NCBI RefSeq assembly: GCF_030409525.1
Contig: NZ_JAUFQB010000010.1
Span: 1 to 64,000, forward strand
Length of the DNA: 64,000 nucleotides
From: Kaistella yonginensis
GTDB taxonomy: Bacteria; Bacteroidota; Bacteroidia; Flavobacteriales; Weeksellaceae
Direction of reading: 5' to 3'
Part shown: positions 16,464 to 25,479 of the stretch, piece after piece
Layout of the letters: the number at the start of each line of letters is the position of its first letter
Position numbering within the stretch: position 1 is the first letter of the stretch
Notes under the pieces: model-generated
What the model was told of the DNA's origin: nothing
The model's input: only the letters and a program-made list of their open reading frames with translations
Database searches by the model: none
Translations under genes and position numbers: made by a program

Positions 16464-16909
16464 AAAACATCGTAATCTACTTGGTAAGGTTTTTTATTGT
16501 GCGACCATTTTATTTTTAAGGTGTAGGGTCCTTTAAAAATCACTTGTCTAGGAATAATAATTTCATTTTTCTGGTCTAAATGTACTTCTTTTTTAACATC
16601 TAAGTTGGCATCATCAGTCCGGAAAAGCTCAAATTTTAAATTTTTGCTTTCAGGAGTAATTTCAGCGGGGAAAGTGATTTTCATTCCTTCGGCAATTTCT
16701 TGATATTTTGGGATTTCTGCGAGTTTTTCTGCATTTCTTTTAGCGTCAATCACATCTTGGTAAACCAATTCATCTCGGTAGTAATCATCTGAAACGAGTT
16801 CAGAGTTTTGCTGGCCATAGGTGAATCCGAAAACCATAAATAATATAAATGCGATAAATGAGCCCAAGGCTAGAATAACACCGTGCCCCCACGAAAAATT
16901 TTTGAACAT
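16454..16909 (-). CDS. ccoH: FixH/CcoH family assembly protein
   Basis: 151 residues. A single N-terminal membrane helix (GVILALGSFIAFILFMVFGFT) is followed by YYRDELVYQDVIDAKRNAEKL, the usual FixH signature, and a periplasmic immunoglobulin-like domain ending PYTLKIKWSHNKKPYQVDY. CcoH is needed for stable assembly of the cbb3 oxidase. It sits between ccoG (8 bp away) and the SafE-like gene, with which it overlaps. Confidence 0.88.
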   Translation of the reverse strand: MFKNFSWGHGVILALGSFIAFILFMVFGFTYGQQNSELVSDDYYRDELVYQDVIDAKRNAEKLAEIPKYQEIAEGMKITFPAEITPESKNLKFELFRTDDANLDVKKEVHLDQKNEIIIPRQVIFKGPYTLKIKWSHNKKPYQVDYDVLWK

Positions 16910-16917
16910 AATTTTAA

Positions 16918-18366
16918 TTAAAATTGAATTTTAAATGGCCCTTCAAAACTGGTGTCAAAAGAATCTAACAATTCTCCGCTTTGATTATAAACGCCAATTT
17001 TCACTTTTTGTTTTGAGAGTTTAATTTCTTTTTCAGGAAAACTTAAATTAACCGTTCCTTTTGTAATCTGATCTCTTTTCAGAAGAATTTTTTCATCACC
17101 ACTTAAGGTAATTTTACCATGTTCTGGTTCGATTACTTTGATGGTCACCAATTGATCTTTTGTAGATTTGTTTAAGAAGGTATAATTATAAATGTTGGTA
17201 ATGTTACCATCTCTTAAGAAGTACGTTGAGCCGGCGGGTTTAATGAATTTGGCTTCCATTGCACCTCTGTTGCTCAAAAGGAATCCCAGGAACCCAATCA
17301 TCAACAGTAAAACGGCGGTGTAGGCTTTCATTCTGTTGGTGAATTTGAACGGAACTTCTTTTTCAATCTCATCTTCAGTTGCATAACGAATGAGTCCTTT
17401 TGGTAAACCAACCTTTACCATGACCTCGTCGCAAGCATCGATACAAGCCGTACAGTTGACGCATTCTAATTGCTGTCCATCACGAATATCGATTCCTGTA
17501 GGACAAACCACTACGCATTGGTTACAGTCGATACAGTCGCCTTTGTCTTCGGCGGCGCGGTCTTCACCTTTTCTCCATTTCGCGCGGTTTTCTCCTCTTT
17601 TGAAATCATAATAAACATTGATGGTCTGTTTGTCTATAAGTACGCCTTGTAATCTTCCGTACGGGCAAACCAAGGTGCAGACCTGCTCTCTAAACCAAGC
17701 AAACGTGAAATAAAAGGCTGCCGTAAATATAATCATGACCATGAAATTAGAGATGTTCTCTAAGGGGCCTTGTTGCATGATATTAAAAACTTCTTTGTAT
17801 CCGACGATGTACATATACATCCAATGCGTAATTACAAGGGAAATAAGCAGGAATATAAGATATTTTAAAGAACGTTTCCAGATTTTTTCGGTATTCCACT
17901 TTTGGCGGTCAAGCTTCATTTGCTTATTACGGTCACCTTCAATCAGATAATCGATTTTACGGAAAATCATTTCTAAGAAAATGGTTTGCGGGCAAATCCA
18001 ACCGCAGAATATTCGTCCGAAAACAACGGTAAAAAGGATAACGAATATTATCGAAGTAATTGCTCCCAAAGCCAAGATGAAGAAATCCTGTAAAAAGAAA
18101 GGTTGACCGAAAATAAAAAATTGCCGGTCCAGAATATTAATAAGTAAAAATGGGTTGCCATTGATTTTAATAAAGGGAATCGCAAAGAAAAGAGCAAGGA
18201 GAATAGTGGCCACAAGGGTTCTGTAATTGGTGTATTTTCCTTGGGGCTTTTTTGGAAAAACCCATTTGCGTTTTCCAGATTGTTCCATGGTTCCAACTGA
18301 ATCTCTGAAAGTCTCGGCTTCGATAACCTGCCCTTGTCCGCCTTTAAAAATTTTATCTTCTGACAT
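16918..18366 (-). CDS. ccoG: cytochrome c oxidase accessory protein CcoG (RdxA/FixG)
   Basis: 482 residues. A polyferredoxin-like membrane protein with several membrane helices; CGWICPQTIFLEMIFRKIDY and CTLVCPYGRLQG are the NapH-like Cys motifs, and CIDCNQCVVVCPTGIDIR with CVNCTACIDACDEVM supplies two 4Fe-4S clusters. A C-terminal Ig-like domain (about 370-482) is typical. CcoG is implicated in copper(II) reduction for the cbb3 centre. A strong terminator-like hairpin lies just ahead of its start, so its expression may be lower than that of the structural genes. Confidence 0.95.
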   Translation of the reverse strand: MSEDKIFKGGQGQVIEAETFRDSVGTMEQSGKRKWVFPKKPQGKYTNYRTLVATILLALFFAIPFIKINGNPFLLINILDRQFFIFGQPFFLQDFFILALGAITSIIFVILFTVVFGRIFCGWICPQTIFLEMIFRKIDYLIEGDRNKQMKLDRQKWNTEKIWKRSLKYLIFLLISLVITHWMYMYIVGYKEVFNIMQQGPLENISNFMVMIIFTAAFYFTFAWFREQVCTLVCPYGRLQGVLIDKQTINVYYDFKRGENRAKWRKGEDRAAEDKGDCIDCNQCVVVCPTGIDIRDGQQLECVNCTACIDACDEVMVKVGLPKGLIRYATEDEIEKEVPFKFTNRMKAYTAVLLLMIGFLGFLLSNRGAMEAKFIKPAGSTYFLRDGNITNIYNYTFLNKSTKDQLVTIKVIEPEHGKITLSGDEKILLKRDQITKGTVNLSFPEKEIKLSKQKVKIGVYNQSGELLDSFDTSFEGPFKIQF

Positions 18367-18378
18367 TATTATATAATT

Positions 18379-18431
18379 AAAAAAAACATAATCCGTTATC
18401 TCTTTGATGTTAAAGATAACGAATTATGTTT
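18379..18431 (-). terminator. strong hairpin terminator between ccoP and ccoG
   Basis: On the minus strand an arm AACATAATTCGTTATCT pairs, with G-U wobbles, with AGATAACGGATTATGTT around a short loop, followed by eight T. It ends about 13 bases before the ccoG ATG with no room for a separate promoter, so ccoGH would depend on read-through. Confidence 0.75.
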
Positions 18432-18456
18432 TCATAGTAAAGTTTGTTTTTATTTC

Positions 18457-19335
18457 TTATTTCTCCCAATTCGCAGGTGTGCCTTGTGGCGCAGCACCTC
18501 CTTTAGCTGGGGTAATAGGTTCTTGTTCCTGATTGATATGGTAGATATAAGAGGCTACTTTTTCTATATCGAAACCGCTAAGCACTCCATTCTTGCCAAA
18601 CCCTTGCATGGTAGGATTGTTCTTACTTCCATTTTCAACCATAGAAAATACATTTTTAAACAAGGTTTTTTCATCTTGATTAATCCACGTATTATCAGTT
18701 AAATTTGGACCTATTCCTCCTTTACCGCCTTCGCTGTGGCAAGATACACAGTTGGTTTTAAAGATTTCTTGTCCTTCTTCAATATTGTCTGGAGAATAAA
18801 CTGCGTTTTCTATGGTTGGTGGCGGTGTGTTTTTTAGGTATTCTGCGATACTTGCAGTCTGTGCTTTGTACTCTTGATCATACTCAACAAACTGGTCTGC
18901 AAAATCGGTAGTCCAGTAGGATACCATATAAACGATGCAATAGGCAACACCAAACCAGAAAAGACCTAACCACCAACCTGGTAATTTATTATCTAACTCC
19001 ATAATCCCATCAAAACCATGATCGATGATAATGTCTTTCTCCTCCGTACTCGATTGCTTTTTGAAGGCACTAGCATAGAGTGCTTTGAAGTAAGGCACTT
19101 TTTTAGCTTCTAGGTATTCAGCTTTTTCAGCGTCGGTTAATTTTTTGAATTGATCGTTTTCAATTAAATCTCCAATGGCATGGTGGATCATCGCCAAGAT
19201 TACACTGATCACTACCGTACCCCAAAAATAAGGAGACGCCAAGAATGATGCTTCTTGTACAAACATATAGTAAACGACTAATAAAATCGTAAGTATTGAA
19301 GCGATGCTTACATATACGGGGCTTCTTTGTTTCAT
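18457..19335 (-). CDS. ccoP: cbb3 cytochrome oxidase subunit III (monoheme CcoP)
   Basis: 292 residues. Two N-terminal membrane segments (VYVSIASILTILLVVYYMFV and FWGTVVISVILAMIHHAIG) and a third near residue 120 are followed by a periplasmic cytochrome c domain with one heme site CVSCH in NCVSCHSEGGKGGIGPNL and a distal Met candidate in TMQGFGKNGVLSG. Proteobacterial CcoP has two heme c domains; this one has a single one. C-terminus is Pro/Ala-rich. It lies 19 bp after ccoQ. Confidence 0.92.
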   Translation of the reverse strand: MKQRSPVYVSIASILTILLVVYYMFVQEASFLASPYFWGTVVISVILAMIHHAIGDLIENDQFKKLTDAEKAEYLEAKKVPYFKALYASAFKKQSSTEEKDIIIDHGFDGIMELDNKLPGWWLGLFWFGVAYCIVYMVSYWTTDFADQFVEYDQEYKAQTASIAEYLKNTPPPTIENAVYSPDNIEEGQEIFKTNCVSCHSEGGKGGIGPNLTDNTWINQDEKTLFKNVFSMVENGSKNNPTMQGFGKNGVLSGFDIEKVASYIYHINQEQEPITPAKGGAAPQGTPANWEK

Positions 19336-19354
19336 AATAGTTTAATTTTTTAAA

Positions 19355-19546
19355 TTAAAGATTTTGATCTTCAATATCATCATCTAAAGGTGCATTTGCT
19401 GCCTCGTCGTAGTGCTTTTTTGGTCGAGAAAAGACATAGAAAATGATTCCTAAAAAAAAGATAATAAATAATATCAGGGCTAAGGTCTGCATTAAACCAA
19501 CATTTTCGCCGTTAGATATGATGTCTTTTACACTTTGAGGTATCAT
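19355..19546 (-). CDS. ccoQ: cbb3 oxidase small subunit CcoQ
   Basis: 63 residues, one membrane helix (TLALILFIIFFLGIIFYVF) followed by SRPKKHYDEAANAPL and an acidic tail. This is the standard CcoQ/FixQ layout, and the position between ccoNO and ccoP is diagnostic. CcoQ stabilises the oxidase complex. Confidence 0.9.
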   Translation of the reverse strand: MIPQSVKDIISNGENVGLMQTLALILFIIFFLGIIFYVFSRPKKHYDEAANAPLDDDIEDQNL

Positions 19547-19567
19547 TTTAGCTCCTTTTAAGATGAA

Positions 19568-21847
19568 TTATTTTGTACTCGCTGTTTGAATTTCAGTTGT
19601 TTTGATATCGGTTCCAAGTCGCTGTAGGTAAGCAATCAATGCGATGATTTCCTTTTTCTCTAGAGGAACGAAGTTCGCACCATCAGCTTCTTTTTTAGCT
19701 GCATAAGCGCTTTTTACGTCAGCTGCTTCTGCGAAGATATCTTTTACAATAGCGGCGGCTTGATTGTCGGCCCAAACGTCAGCAGAATCAACCTGTGCTT
19801 GGGTGTAAGGAACATCAAAGGTATTCTTCATCAGTTCAACTTTAGCTACCATTTGGCTTCGGTCTAAATCTCTGGCGATTAACCATGGGTAACGTGGCAT
19901 GATAGATCCTGCCGAAGTCACACGTGGATTCAACATGTGTTTGTAATGCCAAGAGCTTGGGTTTTTACCACCTTGTCGATGTAAATCTGGTCCTGTTCTT
20001 TTGGAACCCCAAAGGAATGGTCGATCATAAATAAACTCACCAGCTTTAGAATACTGTCCATTTTTCCCGTTAAAACGAACCACTTCATCACGGAATGGTC
20101 GAATCATTTGCGTATGACAAGAGTTACAACCTTCGCGGATATATAAATCTCTACCTTCTAGTTCTAATGGCGTATATGGTTTTACTGCGGCAATGGTAGG
20201 TACATTCTCTTTAATTAATAATGTTGGTACGATCTCTGCAAAACCTCCAATAGCTACCGCAACAAATGAAAGTACGGTAAGAACAGTAGGCATACGCTCG
20301 ATCCAAAGGTGAAGACCTTCTCCTTCTTTTCTTTGATTTGAAATTTTAGCCAAAGCAGGAGCTTCCGCAGGTACATTCTTTTGGAACGAACCTCTTCTTA
20401 CGGTTGCAATAACGTTTACACACATTAAAGTTGCTCCCGTAATATACAATAGACCACCTACGAATCTCATTTCGTAATAAGGAATAATTGCTGTTACCGT
20501 ATCTAACCAGTTTTTGTATAATAAAGTTCCATCTGGATTAAATTGTTTCCACATTAATCCTTGGGTAAATCCAGCGATGTATAATGGAACCGCATAGAAA
20601 ATAATTCCCAAAGTTCCTAACCAGAAGTGCCAGTTGGCTAATTTAACAGACCATAATTTTGTTCTCCACATAATCGGAATTAGATAGTAAATCATCCCAA
20701 AAGTGATGAAACCATTCCAGCCCAATGCGCCAATATGAACGTGTCCAATTACCCAGTCCGTGTAATGTCCAATTTTATTTAAAGTTTTCGTTGCTAAGAT
20801 TGGTCCTTCAAAAGTTGCCATCCCATAGCAGGTAATTGCAACTACAAAGAACTTAAGTATCGGGTTTTCCCGCACTTTATCCCAAGCTCCACGAAGGGTT
20901 AATAATCCGTTGAGCATTCCTCCCCAAGATGGAGCGATCAACATAATAGAGAATCCTGTTCCTAAAGCCTGTGCCCAACCGGGAATCGCAGTGTACTGCA
21001 AGTGGTGAGGTCCTGCCCAAATATACACGAAGATCAAAGACCAAAAGTGAATAATCGATAATTTATAAGAAAAGATTGGCCGATCTGCTGCTTTCGGCAA
21101 GAAGTAATACATTAATCCCAATACTGGTGTGGTTAATACGAATGCTACCGCATTGTGACCGTACCACCATTGTACCAAGGCATCTTTAACACCAGCATAA
21201 GCCGAGTAAGATTTCCAGCCGGTAAATGATAAAGGAACTTCTAAATTATTGAAGATATGAAGCATCGCAATAGCAACCCATGTTCCTAAGTAGAACCAGA
21301 TCGCCACATAAAGGTGACGAACTCTCCTTTTCAGGATGGTTACAAACATGTTGATTCCAAAAATTACCCAAATGACTGTTATCAAAATGTCAATTGGCCA
21401 CTCGTGCTCTGCGTATTCTTTTGAGGTGTTAATCCCCATAGTGAAAGTGATAACAACCGCTACAATCATTAATTGCCAGCCCCAGAAGTGAATCCAAGAA
21501 AGGGTGTCGCTATACATTCTTGTTTTAAGGAGGCGCTGCAATGAGTAATAAGCTCCTGCGAAGAAACCATTACAAACGAATGCAAAGATTACCGCACTGG
21601 TGTGCAACATTCTTATACGACCAAAGCCAAGCGTACCGTGGCTATTGATTAGACCTTGTAGATTTCCACTTTGCAAACTCACAATTGTTGCATCATCTGT
21701 TCCGAAAATATATTCCGGAAGTTCTGGGTAGAAAAGCATTGCTGCGGCCGTAAGTCCTACCAAAAACCCAACCATCCCGAAAACGATGGTTGCATAGAGG
21801 AATGCCCGCACAATGTTGTTGTCATAACTAAACTTCTGTGTTTCCAT
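19568..21847 (-). CDS. ccoNO: cbb3 cytochrome oxidase subunits I and II, fused (CcoN-CcoO)
   Basis: 759 residues. Residues 1 to about 490 are CcoN, the heme-copper subunit with twelve or more membrane helices; its conserved His ligands are seen in IRMLHTSAVIFAF, WWYGHNAVAFVLTTP, GPHHLQYTAIP and DWVIGHVHIGALGWNGF. The C-terminal 230 residues are CcoO, with one anchor helix (VLSFVAVAIGGFAEIVPTLL) and heme c site CNSCHTQMIRPF, then GPDLHRQGGK and PRYPWLI. The enzyme reduces O2 to water with high affinity and pumps protons. The fusion is common in Bacteroidota. Confidence 0.96.
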   Translation of the reverse strand: METQKFSYDNNIVRAFLYATIVFGMVGFLVGLTAAAMLFYPELPEYIFGTDDATIVSLQSGNLQGLINSHGTLGFGRIRMLHTSAVIFAFVCNGFFAGAYYSLQRLLKTRMYSDTLSWIHFWGWQLMIVAVVITFTMGINTSKEYAEHEWPIDILITVIWVIFGINMFVTILKRRVRHLYVAIWFYLGTWVAIAMLHIFNNLEVPLSFTGWKSYSAYAGVKDALVQWWYGHNAVAFVLTTPVLGLMYYFLPKAADRPIFSYKLSIIHFWSLIFVYIWAGPHHLQYTAIPGWAQALGTGFSIMLIAPSWGGMLNGLLTLRGAWDKVRENPILKFFVVAITCYGMATFEGPILATKTLNKIGHYTDWVIGHVHIGALGWNGFITFGMIYYLIPIMWRTKLWSVKLANWHFWLGTLGIIFYAVPLYIAGFTQGLMWKQFNPDGTLLYKNWLDTVTAIIPYYEMRFVGGLLYITGATLMCVNVIATVRRGSFQKNVPAEAPALAKISNQRKEGEGLHLWIERMPTVLTVLSFVAVAIGGFAEIVPTLLIKENVPTIAAVKPYTPLELEGRDLYIREGCNSCHTQMIRPFRDEVVRFNGKNGQYSKAGEFIYDRPFLWGSKRTGPDLHRQGGKNPSSWHYKHMLNPRVTSAGSIMPRYPWLIARDLDRSQMVAKVELMKNTFDVPYTQAQVDSADVWADNQAAAIVKDIFAEAADVKSAYAAKKEADGANFVPLEKKEIIALIAYLQRLGTDIKTTEIQTASTK

Positions 21848-21852
21848 ATTTA

Positions 21853-22074
21853 CTAATCACTTTTTTCTTCTGTTCTTTTTTTTAATATCTCTGTTGATTC
21901 GGGTTCTTTTGAAACTTTTGAATCTTCCTTTATGATTTCTGAGTCCAGCAGTATTCTAACTGCGGGTGATTCATCATCTTCAAACTGTCCATTTCTTGCG
22001 TTTATTATAAAAATGATCAAGAAAATTACCGCTAAAGAGACGCTGCAAAGTATCATTAAATATAATATATCCAT
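21853..22074 (-). CDS. ccoS: cbb3 oxidase assembly protein CcoS
   Basis: 73 residues from the ATG at 22074 (an upstream frame extension is less likely). One membrane helix (MILCSVSLAVIFLIIFIINA) then NGQFEDDESPAVRILLDSE, the CcoS hallmark of a helix followed by GQFDDxxxPAxRIL. CcoS is required for insertion of heme b and copper into CcoN. ccoNO starts 5 bp downstream. The promoter region carries a palindromic operator (22118-22141). Confidence 0.88.
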   Translation of the reverse strand: MDILYLMILCSVSLAVIFLIIFIINARNGQFEDDESPAVRILLDSEIIKEDSKVSKEPESTEILKKRTEEKSD

Positions 22075-22082
22075 ATCATTTG

Positions 22083-22112
22083 CAAATTTAGTTTTTAACC
22101 GGTTCAAATTTA
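22083..22112 (-). promoter_or_regulatory. candidate promoters of the ccoS-NOQP operon
   Basis: On the minus strand two TAAATTTG boxes occur, at 22105-22112 and 22083-22090. The proximal one would start transcription almost at the ccoS ATG (22074); the distal one gives a leader of about 25 nt. Confidence 0.5.
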
Positions 22113-22117
22113 GTTAA

Positions 22118-22141
22118 AATTTATGATATTCATCATAAATT
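22118..22141. promoter_or_regulatory. perfect palindrome with FNR-box geometry before ccoS
   Basis: Left arm AATTTATGAT (22118-22127), spacer ATTC, right arm the exact reverse complement (22132-22141). The core TGAT-N4-ATCA has the same spacing as the FNR/FixK box TTGAT-N4-ATCAA. It lies directly upstream of the -7 boxes of the ccoS operon, and a Crp/Fnr-family gene is encoded next door at 24674. Binding by that regulator is inferred. Confidence 0.65.
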
Positions 22142-22191
22142 GTTAAATATCGTTAATTTAAAATATTTCTAAATAACTGGCTGTAGTTCCT

Positions 22192-24603
22192 TTACTTATT
22201 GATTTTAAAATATTTAGCCGATCGAATCCAGGTCGCAAGTGAGGTGAATATAACCACACTAATAGAGCTAATCGGCATTAAAATCGCTGCGACCAATGGT
22301 GATAAATGTCCTGTAACAGCGAATGAAAGCCCAATTACATTGTAAAATAAGCTTATTCCAAAAGTAAACTTCACGATTTTTATAGCATCTTTGGAAAGGT
22401 CAAAATATTTTTTCAACTCATTGATATGATCGCCCGCCATGATGACATCAGAAGAGGGTGTGAATGAGTGCGTGTCGTCTGCAACGGCAATTCCGACGTT
22501 GCTCTGTTTTAAGGCGCCTGCATCATTTAAACCGTCACCAAGCATGGCTACTTTTTTGTGATTATCCTGTAATAATTTTATAAAATTAAGCTTGTCTTCT
22601 GGGCTTTGGCTGAACTTCATTTTATCTACATTCGGAATCAATGCTTTTAATGAGCTTTCTTCTGAAGAGTTATCTCCACTTAGTATATGTAGGTTATAAT
22701 CACTAAGTTCCGAAAACATTTTTGCCATAAGCTCGCGGTACTCATTGGTGAAAATATATTTGCCCAAATATTCATCATCTTTTGAAATATAAACAGCGGT
22801 TTCAAGATTACGAGAGGTTTGCCCCACAAATGCGGCGGAACCAATTTTATATGTTTTACCGCGAACGTTTCCTACATAGCCTTTGCCAGGCGTTTCTAGA
22901 AAATGCTGGATGGGAAAATATTCTTCCTGGATTTCCAGGAAATGGTATAAACTTTTGGATAAGGGATGATTGGAGTTTTTTAGTAAACTCTTTAGATTTT
23001 TTAAATCAAATTCAGAACTTTCTTCACCTTCGAAAACGATATTTGCTTTTTTATTGTGCGTAATGGTCCCCGTTTTATCAAAAACCAGGGTGTCTATTCT
23101 TGCTAATTTCTCGATGGTTAAAGTATCTTTTACATAGAACTTATTTCGGCCCATAATCCGCATAATGTGTCCTAAAGTAAATGGTGCAGAAAGAGCCAAG
23201 GCACAAGGGCAAGCTACAATTAAAATTGCTGCAACCACCTGAAACATTTTTTCGAAATCATGTTGACCCCAATAAATTCCTGCAATTAAGGTAATTCCCA
23301 GAATGATTATCGTAAAATATTTACTGATATCATTGGTCATGGTATCTAAGCCAGTTTCGAATTTTTTGAAAGCCTCCTTATTCCACAATTGGGTGAGGTA
23401 ACTTTGGTTTACATTCTTAATCACCTCTAGTTCCAACACAGAACCAATTTGTTTTCCACCTGCAAATATTTTATCGCCTGGTTTTTTAGGGATTGAGGCG
23501 CTTTCGCCGGTGATAAAGCTGTTGTCAATATTTCCTTCTCCTTGAATTAGGATGGCATCTACTGGAATAATCTCCTGATTGCGAACCATAATTCGGTCAC
23601 CGATATTGAGCTCATTCAACAGAATATTTTGTTGTTTTCCCTCGAAATCAACCTTCGTGACTGCAATTGGATAAAAGGATTTGTAATCCCTGTCATAAGA
23701 TAAAGCGTTGTACGTTCTTTTCTGAAAGAGTTTCCCCAAAAGCATAAAAAACAAGAGACCACATAAGGTGTCAAAATAGCCAGGCCCATAATCGGTTACC
23801 ACTTCATAAATACTACGACCGTACAACATTAAAATTCCTAATACAATCGGAACATCAATATTGATGATTTTATTTTTCAAGCCGTACCATGCGGAGGTAA
23901 AGTAATCGGAAGCCGAATAAAAAACGACGGGTGTTGCCAATAGAAACATAATGAACCGAAACATATTTTTATAAGTTTCCATCCAAAAATCGGTTGTGCC
24001 CATCAATTGCTCGGCATATTCGGGATAAGAAAAAAACATTCCATTGCCAAAAGCGAATCCGGCAATTGCTAATTTTATAATTAAGGTTTTATCATACAGT
24101 TCTTCCTTTTTTTCGCCAGTTTCTAGATTAATTACTGGTTTGTAGCCTAAATTCATCAAAAATTTAGCGAGTTCACTCAGTCGTAATTCATGATGATTAA
24201 ATGAAATCTGCACATTTTTCCTCGTAAAATTAACCTGTGAGTAATTGATGTTTTTATTTAAAGTTTGTAAGCTTTCTAATAGCCAAATACAGGAAGAGCA
24301 ATGAATTACCGGGATTTTGAATGTTACTAAAGTAGTGTTTCCTTCGGAGAAATCGGTCACCTTGGTGAAAATATCTGGCGTATCTAAATAATCAAACTGT
24401 GAGGTGTTATCTTCATTGGGTCTTATTCCAGAATTCTTGTTTAATTCATAGAAATTACCCAAATCATTCATGTTTAAAATCTCATACACCGACTTGCATC
24501 CGTTACAACAAAAGGATTTTTGATCAAAGGTAATACGCTCTTTATCTATGGTTTGCCCACAGTGGAAACAGTTTTCTGACAATTTATTTAAAGTTAAACG
24601 CAC
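22192..24603 (-). CDS. ccoI: cbb3-type copper-translocating P-type ATPase (CcoI/FixI)
   Basis: 803 residues, starting at GTG (24603); no nearer ATG fits. Order: an N-terminal Cys-rich zinc-finger-like part (CFHCGQ, CCNGCKSVYEIL), an HMA domain with HCSSC near residue 102, eight membrane helices with the CPC motif in CPCALALSAPFTLGH, the DKTGTITHNK phosphorylation site and GDGLNDAGALKQS hinge. FixI-type ATPases export copper to the periplasm for the binuclear centre of cbb3 oxidase. A gap of 117 bp, with the palindrome, separates it from ccoS. Confidence 0.95.
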   Translation of the reverse strand: MRLTLNKLSENCFHCGQTIDKERITFDQKSFCCNGCKSVYEILNMNDLGNFYELNKNSGIRPNEDNTSQFDYLDTPDIFTKVTDFSEGNTTLVTFKIPVIHCSSCIWLLESLQTLNKNINYSQVNFTRKNVQISFNHHELRLSELAKFLMNLGYKPVINLETGEKKEELYDKTLIIKLAIAGFAFGNGMFFSYPEYAEQLMGTTDFWMETYKNMFRFIMFLLATPVVFYSASDYFTSAWYGLKNKIINIDVPIVLGILMLYGRSIYEVVTDYGPGYFDTLCGLLFFMLLGKLFQKRTYNALSYDRDYKSFYPIAVTKVDFEGKQQNILLNELNIGDRIMVRNQEIIPVDAILIQGEGNIDNSFITGESASIPKKPGDKIFAGGKQIGSVLELEVIKNVNQSYLTQLWNKEAFKKFETGLDTMTNDISKYFTIIILGITLIAGIYWGQHDFEKMFQVVAAILIVACPCALALSAPFTLGHIMRIMGRNKFYVKDTLTIEKLARIDTLVFDKTGTITHNKKANIVFEGEESSEFDLKNLKSLLKNSNHPLSKSLYHFLEIQEEYFPIQHFLETPGKGYVGNVRGKTYKIGSAAFVGQTSRNLETAVYISKDDEYLGKYIFTNEYRELMAKMFSELSDYNLHILSGDNSSEESSLKALIPNVDKMKFSQSPEDKLNFIKLLQDNHKKVAMLGDGLNDAGALKQSNVGIAVADDTHSFTPSSDVIMAGDHINELKKYFDLSKDAIKIVKFTFGISLFYNVIGLSFAVTGHLSPLVAAILMPISSISVVIFTSLATWIRSAKYFKINK

Positions 24604-24621
24604 AAAATTATGATAAATATA

Positions 24622-24653
24622 TTTGTGTTAGGGTTTTAATTATCCTATTTTTG
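24622..24653 (+). promoter_or_regulatory. promoter of the Crp/Fnr regulator gene
   Basis: TTTG at 24622-24625 and TATTTTTG at 24646-24653, 20 nt apart; start near 24659, about 15 nt before the ATG. It lies in the 70-bp space between this gene and the divergent ccoI. Confidence 0.65.
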
Positions 24654-24673
24654 CTGATAAATGTCATGCAATT

Positions 24674-25387
24674 ATGTCGTTAGAGAAACAAACCCTCATC
24701 GAAGAGAATTTACAGAAAGTTTTTAATGATGCATCTTTTAAAGAAATGCTATCGCCCGAAGATTTTGAAAAATACATCTCGGCCAAACAAATTTTAAAAT
24801 TTAACAAAGGCGGAGTAATTTTCGAAGATGGTGAGGTCCCCAATGGAGTCTATTTTTTGAACCGAGGGACCGCTAAATTATCCAAACAAGGCGTTTATGG
24901 TAAAGATCAAATTCTTCGATTTATTAAAGAAGGAGATTTAATTGGTTATCGTTCTTTGCTCTGCGGCGAAGACTTTCAGGCTAAAGCTGAAGCGATGACC
25001 GAAGTGGAAGCCACTTTTCTGCCTTCCGATTTATTCCTCCAACTTTTAGAAGTGGCTCCTAAGTTTTCATTCGTAATGTTACAGAAGATTGCTTTTGAAT
25101 TGGGTGAATCATCAAATACCGTAACATTTTTAGCACAAAAAACCGTTCGCGAAAGGCTGGCGGAAATTCTGCTATTATTAGAGCAAAAATTGGGCACCGA
25201 TCCAGAAGGTTTTATCAAGATTTCTTTAACACGAGAAGAAATTGCGAACATCATCGGAACTGCCACAGAAAGTGCAATACGACTAATATCTGAGTTTAAG
25301 CAGGATAAACTCATCGAAGTTGAAGGTCGAAATATCAAAATCCTCAACCACGAAAAATTGATCAGACTAGGTCATGTGATTATGTAA
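24674..25387 (+). CDS. Crp/Fnr family transcriptional regulator next to the cbb3 locus
   Basis: 237 residues. N-terminal cyclic-nucleotide-binding fold (FNKGGVIFEDGEVPNGVYFLNRGTAKL), a long dimer helix, and a C-terminal winged helix with LTREEIANIIGTATESAIRLISEF. Only one cysteine (C97) is present, so it cannot carry the FNR 4Fe-4S cluster; it must sense something else or respond by abundance. In the recognition helix the Glu and Arg of the E-x3-R pattern that read the TGA core are kept. Divergent orientation to the ccoI gene suggests that it controls microaerobic respiration. Confidence 0.88.
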   Translation: MSLEKQTLIEENLQKVFNDASFKEMLSPEDFEKYISAKQILKFNKGGVIFEDGEVPNGVYFLNRGTAKLSKQGVYGKDQILRFIKEGDLIGYRSLLCGEDFQAKAEAMTEVEATFLPSDLFLQLLEVAPKFSFVMLQKIAFELGESSNTVTFLAQKTVRERLAEILLLLEQKLGTDPEGFIKISLTREEIANIIGTATESAIRLISEFKQDKLIEVEGRNIKILNHEKLIRLGHVIM

Positions 25388-25390
25388 TAC

Positions 25391-25427
25391 AAAATGATGA
25401 TCGATTGTTGATCATTGTGTTTTTTTC
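25391..25427 (+). terminator. terminator after the Crp/Fnr gene
   Basis: ATGATC pairs with GATCAT around a seven-base loop, extended by wobble pairs, and GTG plus seven T follow. Confidence 0.6.
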
Positions 25428-25479
25428 TCTTGACTTTAACTTAGATCGCAGTCTTATACAACCAACACCTTACTTTATT

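Noticed and set aside
24674-25387. classical FNR oxygen sensor
   Set aside because: The four cysteines needed for the 4Fe-4S cluster are missing.
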